Part shown: positions 1-5,592 of the stretch, one piece after another
How positions within the stretch are numbered: the stretch's first letter is position 1
How the letters are laid out: every line of letters begins with the position of its first letter
Assembly (NCBI GenBank): GCA_955651735.1
Contig: CATPAM010000077.1
Span: forward strand, 1-7,517
DNA from: Candidatus Acidiferrales bacterium
GTDB taxonomy: Bacteria; Acidobacteriota; Terriglobia; Acidiferrales; UBA7541
Direction of reading: 5' to 3'
DNA length: 7,517 bases
Position numbers and translations under genes: made by a program
The notes under the pieces: generated by a model
The model's database searches: none
What the model was told of the DNA's origin: nothing
Seen by the model: the letters and a program-made list of their open reading frames with translations, nothing else

Positions 1-1350
1 AAGACCGCGGCGTTTGACTGGAGCGACCAGCTTATCTCCTGGCGGAATTTCTTTCTTGCGGCGGACCGCGCGATGAAGCTTTACGAGAAGCTGCCGTGGA
101 AGCCGCTGCGCCAGCGCGCTTTGCGCGAAGCAAAGTCCTGGCTGCTCGAACACGTCGAGCGCACGGAAGGTTTAGCCGCCATCTATCCGGCGATGATGAA
201 CTCGATTTTCGCGTTGATGGCGCTCGGCCACGGGCCAGACGACCCCTTGACGGCGCGCGAAATCCGCGAATTCTCGCGCTTCGAGATCGAAGACGGCGAT
301 ACCATCCGCATGCAACCTTGTGTCTCGCCCGTGTGGGACAGTTGCATCGCCATGGTGGCGCTCGAAGAAACCGGCTTGCCGCCGGATCACCCCGCGCTGG
401 TGAAATCCGCGGATTGGATTTTATCGAAGCAGGTTCTCGGCCCGGGTGACTGGCAAGTCAAGAACAAAGACGCCGCGCCGGGCGGCTGGGTCTTCGAGTT
501 TCGCAATGATTTTTATCCGGACGTGGACGACACCGCGTTCGTGCTGATGGCTCTGCAGCGGGTGAAATTTCCGGACCCCAAGCGCATGCAAGCTGCCGTG
601 CGCCGCGGTATTCAATGGCTGCTCAGCATGCAGAATCGCGACGGTGGCTGGGGCGCTTTTGACCGCGACAACAACAAAGCATTCCTTTGCAACATTCCGT
701 TCGCCGACCACAACGCGATGATCGATCCCTCGACCGCCGACGTGACGGCACGCGTGCTCGAGTGCTTGGGCCGCTACGGCTGGCCCGCGGATCATCCGGC
801 AGTGCAGCGCGGCCTGAAATTCCTGTTGCAGGAGCAGTGCGAAGACGGCTCCTGGTTCGGCCGCTGGGGCGTGAATTACGTCTACGGCACGAGCGGCGTG
901 CTGCGCGCGCTCGAAACCGTTTCACTCACCGCCAAAGAATATTGCCAGCGCGCGGTGCGTTGGCTGCGCACCGTGCAGAAAGTCGACGGCAGCTTCGGCG
1001 AATCGCTGCGTAGCTATCACGAGCCCGCGACCAAAGGCCAGGGCAACAGTACGGCTTCGCAAACGGCCTGGGGCCTCATCGGTCTGTTGGCCGGCTCAGA
1101 CACGAGTGACCTGGCAATCCAGAAAGCGGCGGCATATCTCGTCGAGCAGCAAAACGCCGATGGCTCCTGGAGCGAAGACGAATTCACCGGCACCGGTTTC
1201 CCCTGCGTCTTCTACTTGAAATATCACCTGTACCGAAATTCGTTTCCCCTCTACGCGCTGGCTCGCTTCCGCAACCAGGCGCAGGAAATGCGGCAAAGTT
1301 GCGCGCTGACCTTCCAGCCCAGCGAATTTCGCCTGCGCAGCGGGTTTTAG
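1..1350 (+). CDS. shc: Squalene-hopene cyclase, C-terminal 449 residues (5' end outside window)
   Basis: Class II triterpene cyclase that converts squalene to hopene/hopanol at the inner membrane surface. The frame is open to the left edge, so the ATG at 73 is internal and not the start. The protonation motif Asp-Val-Asp-Asp-Thr-Ala lies at nt 520-537 (fragment residues 174-179). Taking the family position of DxDD near residue 374, about 200 N-terminal residues are missing and the full protein would be about 650, normal for the family. QW-type repeats are visible: DGGWGAF near nt 640, DGSWFGRWG near 845, DGSFGES near 985 and DGSWSEDEF near 1159. The conserved SPVWD segment (about 325-342) and the aromatic C-terminal block GFPCVFYLKYHLYRNSFPLY (1195-1254), which lines the cyclase cavity in this family, are present. 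No frameshift is seen. hpnA follows after 9 bases in the same frame, implying cotranscription. Also called hpnF. Confidence 0.97.
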   Translation, partial: KTAAFDWSDQLISWRNFFLAADRAMKLYEKLPWKPLRQRALREAKSWLLEHVERTEGLAAIYPAMMNSIFALMALGHGPDDPLTAREIREFSRFEIEDGDTIRMQPCVSPVWDSCIAMVALEETGLPPDHPALVKSADWILSKQVLGPGDWQVKNKDAAPGGWVFEFRNDFYPDVDDTAFVLMALQRVKFPDPKRMQAAVRRGIQWLLSMQNRDGGWGAFDRDNNKAFLCNIPFADHNAMIDPSTADVTARVLECLGRYGWPADHPAVQRGLKFLLQEQCEDGSWFGRWGVNYVYGTSGVLRALETVSLTAKEYCQRAVRWLRTVQKVDGSFGESLRSYHEPATKGQGNSTASQTAWGLIGLLAGSDTSDLAIQKAAAYLVEQQNADGSWSEDEFTGTGFPCVFYLKYHLYRNSFPLYALARFRNQAQEMRQSCALTFQPSEFRLRSGF

Positions 1351-1359
1351 CCTAACCGC

Positions 1360-2385
1360 ATGACTACTCTGGTCACTGGCGCCTCCGGCTTCCTCGGGAG
1401 CCACGTCGCTCGCCAGCTCGTCGCGCGCGGCCATACCGTGCGCGTGCTGCTGCGCCCTTCGAGTCACAATCGCGCCATCTCCGATCTATCGCTAGAATAC
1501 GTCACAGGCGACCTGCGGGAACCCGCTTCGCTCGAACGCGCCCTGAAGGGTGTGAAGCGCGTCTTTCACGTCGCTGCCGATTACCGGCTTTGGGCCAGGC
1601 GCTCAAAAGATATTTACGAGTGCAACGTCGGCGGCACGAAAAATCTGCTGGCTGCAGCGGAGAACGCCGGCATCGAGCAATTCATTTACACCAGCACCGT
1701 GGCCACCATCGCGGTCGATCGGCCTCAGCCTCCGAACGAATCGACGGACGCGCGTCTCGATGAAATGGTCGGCCATTACAAGCGTTCGAAGTGGCTTGCC
1801 GAACAGGAAGTGCGGAACGCAGCCAAAAACGGCGCGCCGGTGATCATCGCTATGCCCACCACTCCCGTCGGCCCGTGGGACTGGAAGCCTACGCCGACCG
1901 GAAAAATCATCGTCGATTTTCTGAACGGCAAAATGCCGGGCTACGTCGACACGGGGCTGAATTTTGTCGGTGTGGAGGAATGTGCCGCAGGGCATCTGCT
2001 GGTTTCCGAAAAAGGCAAGTCCGGCGAGCGCTACTTGCTCGGTGCCGAAAATCTCACCCTCAAGCAAGTTCTCGACACCCTCGCGAAAATCACCGGCCTG
2101 CGCGCACCGAGCATGAAGATTCCGCACGGGCTGGCACTGAGTGTCGCGTATGCCGACACGCTGTTTTCACGGCTCACCTTCCGCGAGCCGCAAATTCCCA
2201 TCGAGGGCGTGAAAATCGCGCGCCACAACATGTTTGTCGATTGCACCCGCGCGCAGCGCGAATTAGGTTTTCGCCCCGGCTCCGTACACGCCGCCCTGGA
2301 GCGCGCCGTCCGCTGGTACGAAGCCAACGGCTACGTCTCCGCGAGGCGCGCCAGGCGTATAGTGCGCGCAGCAGCATCTTTGTAG
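1360..2385 (+). CDS. hpnA: HpnA, hopanoid-associated NAD-dependent epimerase/dehydratase (extended SDR)
   Basis: 341-residue extended short-chain dehydrogenase/reductase, typical length for HpnA. The N-terminal Rossmann motif GASGFLG is at residues 7-13, an acidic GDL follows strand 3 (D51), and the family-typical HVAADYRLWAR is at 70-80. The catalytic set is Ser/Thr 111-113 with Tyr140-x3-Lys144 (HYKRSK). PTPTGKIIVDFLNGKMPGYV (178-197) and the following VDTGLNF region resemble the HpnA subgroup more than generic sugar epimerases. HpnA proteins occur in hopanoid clusters, but their exact reaction is not settled to my knowledge; a role in side-chain sugar chemistry is inferred. The ATG at 1360 is the first start after the cyclase stop and puts the Rossmann strand at the very N terminus. 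No strong Shine-Dalgarno precedes it, consistent with coupling to the cyclase. The TAG stop lies inside the first TGTAG-headed spacer repeat, and the last dozen residues are Arg/Ala-rich and probably unstructured. Confidence 0.93.
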   Translation: MTTLVTGASGFLGSHVARQLVARGHTVRVLLRPSSHNRAISDLSLEYVTGDLREPASLERALKGVKRVFHVAADYRLWARRSKDIYECNVGGTKNLLAAAENAGIEQFIYTSTVATIAVDRPQPPNESTDARLDEMVGHYKRSKWLAEQEVRNAAKNGAPVIIAMPTTPVGPWDWKPTPTGKIIVDFLNGKMPGYVDTGLNFVGVEECAAGHLLVSEKGKSGERYLLGAENLTLKQVLDTLAKITGLRAPSMKIPHGLALSVAYADTLFSRLTFREPQIPIEGVKIARHNMFVDCTRAQRELGFRPGSVHAALERAVRWYEANGYVSARRARRIVRAAASL

Positions 2386-2426
2386 GGGCGCACTTCAACG
2401 CGTGTAGCGCCAGGCTTTCTCTAGGC
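2381..2426 (+). repeat. Two diverged TGTAG-headed imperfect palindromic units in the hpnA-hpnG spacer
   Basis: Two consecutive segments begin with TGTAG, one at 2381 and one at 2402. Each continues with a GC-rich stretch that can fold imperfectly. In unit two, GCCAGG near 2409 faces CTAGGC near 2421, with four of six positions complementary. GGCGC at 2387-2391 also pairs with GCGCC at 2407-2411 across the two units. The pattern resembles dispersed GTAGCGCC-type palindromes that I recall from soil bacterial genomes, but copy number cannot be judged from this window. The hpnA stop codon TAG (2383-2385) is part of the first unit. Confidence 0.35.
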
Positions 2427-2442
2427 ATCTGAACAATTGTCC

Positions 2443-3213
2443 ATGAGAGTTCTCGTCACATTCGCAGTCGAAGCCGAATTCGCTCCCTGGCGGCGCTTGC
2501 GAAATCTGCGCGAAATCGCGGTCGGCGAAATCTCCGCCTATCAGGCGCAAATCGGCCGCGCCCACGTCGATTTTGTCGTCACAGGAATGGGACCGGAAAA
2601 CGCGAGGCGCGTGGCCAGCGCCATGATGGAGCAGTCGTACGCTATCTGCATCGCTTCTGGCTTTGCGGGCGCGCTTAGGCCCGAGCACGTCATTGGCTCC
2701 ATTCTTGTGGCCGAGGGCGTGCAGCAAATCGGTCGAGCAAAAACCATCCAGAGCTCACGAAACCTCGTCGTGGAAGCGCAATGCGACGGCGCTTTTCGCG
2801 CAAAACTGTTCCTAACCAGCGACTCCGTGGTCCGCACCGTCGGCGAAAAGGCCAAGCTTGCGCCCTTCGCTGACGCCGTAGACATGGAGAGTTTTGCTAT
2901 TCTTTCTTGTGCTCATGAACACGCGCTGGCTGCTGTCGCCATTCGCGTTATTTCGGATACGACCAAACGTGACATGCCTATATTCCTCGACGCCGTAGTA
3001 GATGAGATGGGAAGAGTAAAAATTGGCGGTTTAGTACGCAACGTGGTTAGCCACCCGATTCAGTTGCCGGCCTTGATTCGACTCGGCCGGGATAGTAGGA
3101 CCGCCGCACAGGCGCTCGCTCACTTTCTGGAAGCCTATATCAAGAAGCTGTCGTTTCTTATGCACGGATGGTTCTCTGAAGGGGAAGGATTGGCAGAGGC
3201 GGCCGCGCGATGA
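2443..3213 (+). CDS. hpnG: HpnG, hopanoid-associated nucleoside phosphorylase (PNP/UDP phosphorylase family)
   Basis: 256-residue protein of the PNP/MTA-SAH nucleosidase superfamily. Family knowledge: HpnG acts on adenosylhopane, releasing adenine and giving (phospho)ribosylhopane, the step after HpnH. Visible motifs: FAVEAE at residues 7-12, with the Glu that matches the nucleosidase catalytic acid region; VTGMGPENA at 46-54; SGFAGAL at 72-78; the ribose/base-binding VDMES at 146-150; and RVISD at 168-172, with D172 as likely catalytic aspartate. I chose ATG 2443 over the in-frame TTG at 2437 because MRVLVTFAVEAE gives the usual start immediately before strand 1; neither has a clear ribosome binding site. 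The stop overlaps the next start as ATGA (3210-3213), indicating translational coupling. GC drops to about 48% over 2881-3060, within the conserved half of the gene. A generic MTA/SAH nucleosidase is the alternative, made less likely by the context. Confidence 0.85.
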   Translation: MRVLVTFAVEAEFAPWRRLRNLREIAVGEISAYQAQIGRAHVDFVVTGMGPENARRVASAMMEQSYAICIASGFAGALRPEHVIGSILVAEGVQQIGRAKTIQSSRNLVVEAQCDGAFRAKLFLTSDSVVRTVGEKAKLAPFADAVDMESFAILSCAHEHALAAVAIRVISDTTKRDMPIFLDAVVDEMGRVKIGGLVRNVVSHPIQLPALIRLGRDSRTAAQALAHFLEAYIKKLSFLMHGWFSEGEGLAEAAAR

Positions 3214-4316
3214 GCCGCACTGGCACCGTCGTCGAAGCGCTAAAAACTCTCGGCCCCATCCCCAAAACCATGCGCGCCGGCGTCTACCGCGAAAAAGGAA
3301 TCGTCCGCGTTGAAGAAGTCTCCGTTCCCGAAGTCCGCGACCACGAAGTCTTGATCAAAGTCGCTGCCTGCGGCATCTGCGGCACGGACATCAAAAAAAT
3401 CTTCCAGCGCTACGTCGAGCCGCCGCAAATCCTCGGTCACGAACTCGCCGGTACGGTCGTCGCGGTCGGACCTGGCGTCACCAAATGGAAACCCGGCGAT
3501 CGCGTGATGAGCTTCCACCACACGCCATGCGGCAAGTGCTTTTACTGCGAGAAGCGCCTTTTCTCGCAGTGCAAGCAGTACCAGACCATCGGGCTGACCG
3601 GCGGCTTCACGCCCAACGGCGGCGGCTTCGGAGAATACGTGAAGGCCATGCCGTGGGTAGCCGAGCGCGGAATCGTCGCGCTTCCCGACAATGTCACCTT
3701 CGAAGAGGCCACCTTCATCGAGCCCATTAACACCATTGTTAAAGCGGTGCAAAAGGCTCGCGTAGCCCCGGGCGAAACGGTCCTCGTGATCGGCTGCGGC
3801 CCCATCGGTTTGCAGCTCCTGATGGTCAGCAAGCTGCAAACCGCAAACCTCTACACCAGTGATCCCATCGCGGAGCGCCGCGCCAAGAGCCTGACGCTTG
3901 GTGCGATAGAGTGCTTTGACCCAACAAATGGTAAGCTTGTGGATGCCATAAGGGCCAAGACCGAAGGGCGGGGAGCCGATGCCGTGCTGGTGGCTGTAGC
4001 GCATCCGGCGCTGGTAACTGACGCGCTCGCGGCAGCGCGCCCCGGCGGACGCGTTTTGCTCTTTGCCGCGAATGACCCGGTTACCAAGATCGAGTTTCCT
4101 GCAGCCGCGGTGGGGATTGACGAGAAGGAAATCCTGGGCAGCTATAGTGCCGCGGTCGACATCCAAGAGACTGCCGCGGCTCTGGTGCTGCAGAAGAAAC
4201 TTCCGGTCATGGATATTGTCACCCATCGCTTCCCGTTGGATAGAATTCAAGACGCGCTGGAACTCGCAGCGCGGCCCACGGCCCAATCTCTTAAGATTCT
4301 GATCACGCACACATGA
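3210..4316 (+). CDS. Zinc-dependent medium-chain alcohol/polyol dehydrogenase, first of the tandem pair
   Basis: 368-residue MDR enzyme of the threonine/sorbitol dehydrogenase-like group. The GroES-like N domain carries the catalytic zinc set: C57 in CGICGTD (54-60), H77-E78 in GHE, and E171 in FIEP. The structural zinc lobe has C107, C110, C113 and C121 (C-x2-C-x2-C-x7-C). The Rossmann domain has GCGPIG at 195-200, and D218 after strand 2 suggests NAD(H) preference. All key residues are present, so it should be active. Substrate is unknown. Placement directly after hpnG, with an ATGA overlap at each end, suggests an alcohol, aldehyde or sugar-like group on the hopanoid side chain; this is inference. 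The first 20 residues lie before the conserved domain, which starts near M21 (nt 3270), so that ATG is an alternative start. The overlap favours 3210. No gene symbol can be justified. Confidence 0.9.
   Translation: MSRTGTVVEALKTLGPIPKTMRAGVYREKGIVRVEEVSVPEVRDHEVLIKVAACGICGTDIKKIFQRYVEPPQILGHELAGTVVAVGPGVTKWKPGDRVMSFHHTPCGKCFYCEKRLFSQCKQYQTIGLTGGFTPNGGGFGEYVKAMPWVAERGIVALPDNVTFEEATFIEPINTIVKAVQKARVAPGETVLVIGCGPIGLQLLMVSKLQTANLYTSDPIAERRAKSLTLGAIECFDPTNGKLVDAIRAKTEGRGADAVLVAVAHPALVTDALAAARPGGRVLLFAANDPVTKIEFPAAAVGIDEKEILGSYSAAVDIQETAAALVLQKKLPVMDIVTHRFPLDRIQDALELAARPTAQSLKILITHT
3544..3570 (+). other. Perfect 10-bp stem-loop inside the first dehydrogenase gene
   Basis: ACTGCGAGAA (3544-3553) and TTCTCGCAGT (3561-3570) are exact reverse complements around a 7-base loop. 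The segment encodes the structural zinc lobe, including C113 and ending just before C121, so it may arise from coding constraints. No T-run follows, so it is not an intrinsic terminator by sequence. A folded mRNA here could slow ribosomes or protect the transcript, but nothing in the window shows this. Confidence 0.5.
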
Positions 4317-5431
4317 GAACAACCACACCCAAGAGATCGGAAGCTATCGGCGAAGAAGCTGTAGCGGTGGTACGCGCTCCGGCGGTGCCCTCGAAGATGA
4401 TGGCCGCCGTGCTGTACGGCAGCGAGGACTTGCGCCTGGAACAAATCGATGTTCCGCATCTCGCCGCCGACGAAGTCTTGCTCCGCGTGCGTCTCGCGCT
4501 CACCGATGGCACCGACCTTAAAGTCTGGCAACGCGGCTATCACGCCAAGATGATCCAGCCGCCCGCGGTTTTCGGCCATGAAGTCGTCGGCGAAGTCGCC
4601 GCGGTGGGGAAGCGAGTCGACGCCAGGTGGCGTATGGGCCTGCGCGTAATCGCCGCCAACTCCGCGCCCTGCCTGCGTTGCTTTCACTGCCGCCGTGGCC
4701 AGGAAAATCTGTGCGAAGATCTTCTCTTCAACAACGGTGCCTACGCCGAATACATGCGCATCCCCGGCCGCATCGTCATGGAAAACATGCTCGAGGTGCC
4801 GCACTCCGTCGATGACGGCAGTGCCGCGCTGGTCGAGCCGTTGGCTTGCGTGCTACGCGGCATTCACGAAATGGAAGTGCGCACTGGCGACACCGCGGTA
4901 GTCATCGGTTGCGGTCCCATCGGCCTGAAGTATGTCCGGATGCTCTCGCGCCGCGGCGTGCGCGTGATCGCTCTGGCGCGCCGTGTTGCGCCCCTCGAAG
5001 TTGCTCGGCGTATGGGCGCGATTGCCACCATCAACGTCACGCAAGTCCGCGATGTTGTGGCTGCGGTGCGAAATTTGACCGAGGACGACCGCGGCGCGGA
5101 TGCCGTGGTCGAAGCCGCCGGCAATCCCGCTACCTGGAAACAAGCGCTGGCCATGGTGCGGCGGGGCGGCGTGGTGAATTTCTTCAGTGGCTTGTCTTCC
5201 GGAACCCGCGTGGAGATCGAACCGGCCGCCATTCACTATTCGGAGATCAAGCTCATCTCACCGTTCCATCACACGCCGCGCTTCATTCGCGAAGCGCTCG
5301 AAGCCATTCGCCGCGGCGACATTCTCGCGCACGACTTCGTCACCGAGGAGATTCGCCTCGAGGATCTCCCGCACGCCTTCGAAAAAATGAAATCGCGCAG
5401 CGGCGAAATCAAGCTCGCCGTCCGCCCATAA
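4313..5431 (+). CDS. Medium-chain dehydrogenase with Asp at the catalytic-zinc Cys position, second of the tandem pair
   Basis: 372-residue MDR protein, a distant paralogue of the preceding gene. The structural zinc lobe is intact: C120, C123, C126, C134. GHE (H89, E90) and the LVEP Glu (E175) are kept. The residue that is Cys in CGxCGTD enzymes is Asp here: D65 in LTDGTD, codon GAT at 4505-4507. The usual GDRV turn reads GLRV (109-112). The Rossmann motif is GCGPIG (199-204), and strand 2 ends in LARR instead of an Asp, which suggests NADP(H). Archaeal glucose dehydrogenases of this superfamily, such as the Haloferax enzyme, also use Asp as a zinc ligand, so the protein may be an active sugar-type dehydrogenase and not a dead paralogue; this is inference. 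The start overlaps the upstream stop (ATGA, 4313-4316). The conserved domain begins near M29/M30 (4397/4400), an alternative start that would remove a 28-residue extension. Confidence 0.88.
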   Translation: MRTTTPKRSEAIGEEAVAVVRAPAVPSKMMAAVLYGSEDLRLEQIDVPHLAADEVLLRVRLALTDGTDLKVWQRGYHAKMIQPPAVFGHEVVGEVAAVGKRVDARWRMGLRVIAANSAPCLRCFHCRRGQENLCEDLLFNNGAYAEYMRIPGRIVMENMLEVPHSVDDGSAALVEPLACVLRGIHEMEVRTGDTAVVIGCGPIGLKYVRMLSRRGVRVIALARRVAPLEVARRMGAIATINVTQVRDVVAAVRNLTEDDRGADAVVEAAGNPATWKQALAMVRRGGVVNFFSGLSSGTRVEIEPAAIHYSEIKLISPFHHTPRFIREALEAIRRGDILAHDFVTEEIRLEDLPHAFEKMKSRSGEIKLAVRP

Positions 5432-5460
5432 TAGTGCTAGGTGAATTGTCGCTTCCGAAG

Positions 5461-5476
5461 TTAGCGCCGACGCTAA
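5461..5476 (+). other. Short perfect hairpin after the second dehydrogenase gene
   Basis: TTAGCG (5461-5466) and CGCTAA (5471-5476) form a 6-bp stem with a CCGA loop, 30 bases after the dehydrogenase stop. No T-tract follows, so it is a poor intrinsic terminator. It could be a weak attenuator, a transcript-stabilising hairpin or an operator-like site. Its function is not shown. Confidence 0.35.
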
Positions 5477-5483
5477 TCAGCTA

Positions 5484-5527
5484 TCATCCTGAGGTCCCGG
5501 CGCCTTTCAGCCTGGCCGAAGGATCTC
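5484..5527 (+). repeat. Repeat-like interrupted palindrome (ATCCT...AGGAT) in the spacer before the squalene synthase fusion
   Basis: TCATCCTGAGG at 5484-5494 faces CCGAAGGATCTC at 5516-5527. The outer arms ATCCT (5486-5490) and AGGAT (5520-5524) are complementary. An inner stem can form between CC-GGC (5497-5501) and GCC-GG (5510-5515) with a bulged T. The arms resemble the dispersed TCATCCTGAG...CGAAGGATCT repeat that I recall from many soil bacterial genomes, here with a longer centre. Only one copy is in this window, so the identification rests on memory. The rest of the 161-base gap (5432-5592) shows no gene. It has an isolated TTGACA at 5533 without a matching -10 box. Confidence 0.4.
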
Positions 5528-5592
5528 AACGTTTGACACCTCAAAGGCCAATTGTGAGAGGCACCCGTTCTTTCGCGCTGTAAGAAAGACCC

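Noticed and set aside
73..75. ATG at 73 as start of the cyclase
   Set aside because: The frame is open to base 1 and codes for cyclase-like sequence upstream, and the DxDD position shows about 200 residues are missing.
3240..4328. Long open frame of 362 codons on the minus strand opposite the first dehydrogenase
   Set aside because: It mirrors the sense gene in a GC-rich codon-biased region, its translation shows no recognisable fold, and the opposite strand encodes an intact dehydrogenase with all motifs.
5461..5476. Hairpin as an intrinsic terminator
   Set aside because: The 6-bp stem has no T-run after it, and genes of the same pathway continue downstream on the same strand.
5533..5538. 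TTGACA as a -35 promoter box for hpnCD
   Set aside because: No acceptable -10 hexamer lies 16-18 bases downstream (GAGAGG region), so a sigma-70 promoter is not supported.
4846..5583. 245-codon plus-strand frame overlapping the second dehydrogenase and the spacer
   Set aside because: Arg/Ser/His-rich translation with no domain, running in another frame across a gene with clear MDR motifs; typical of an off-frame shadow.
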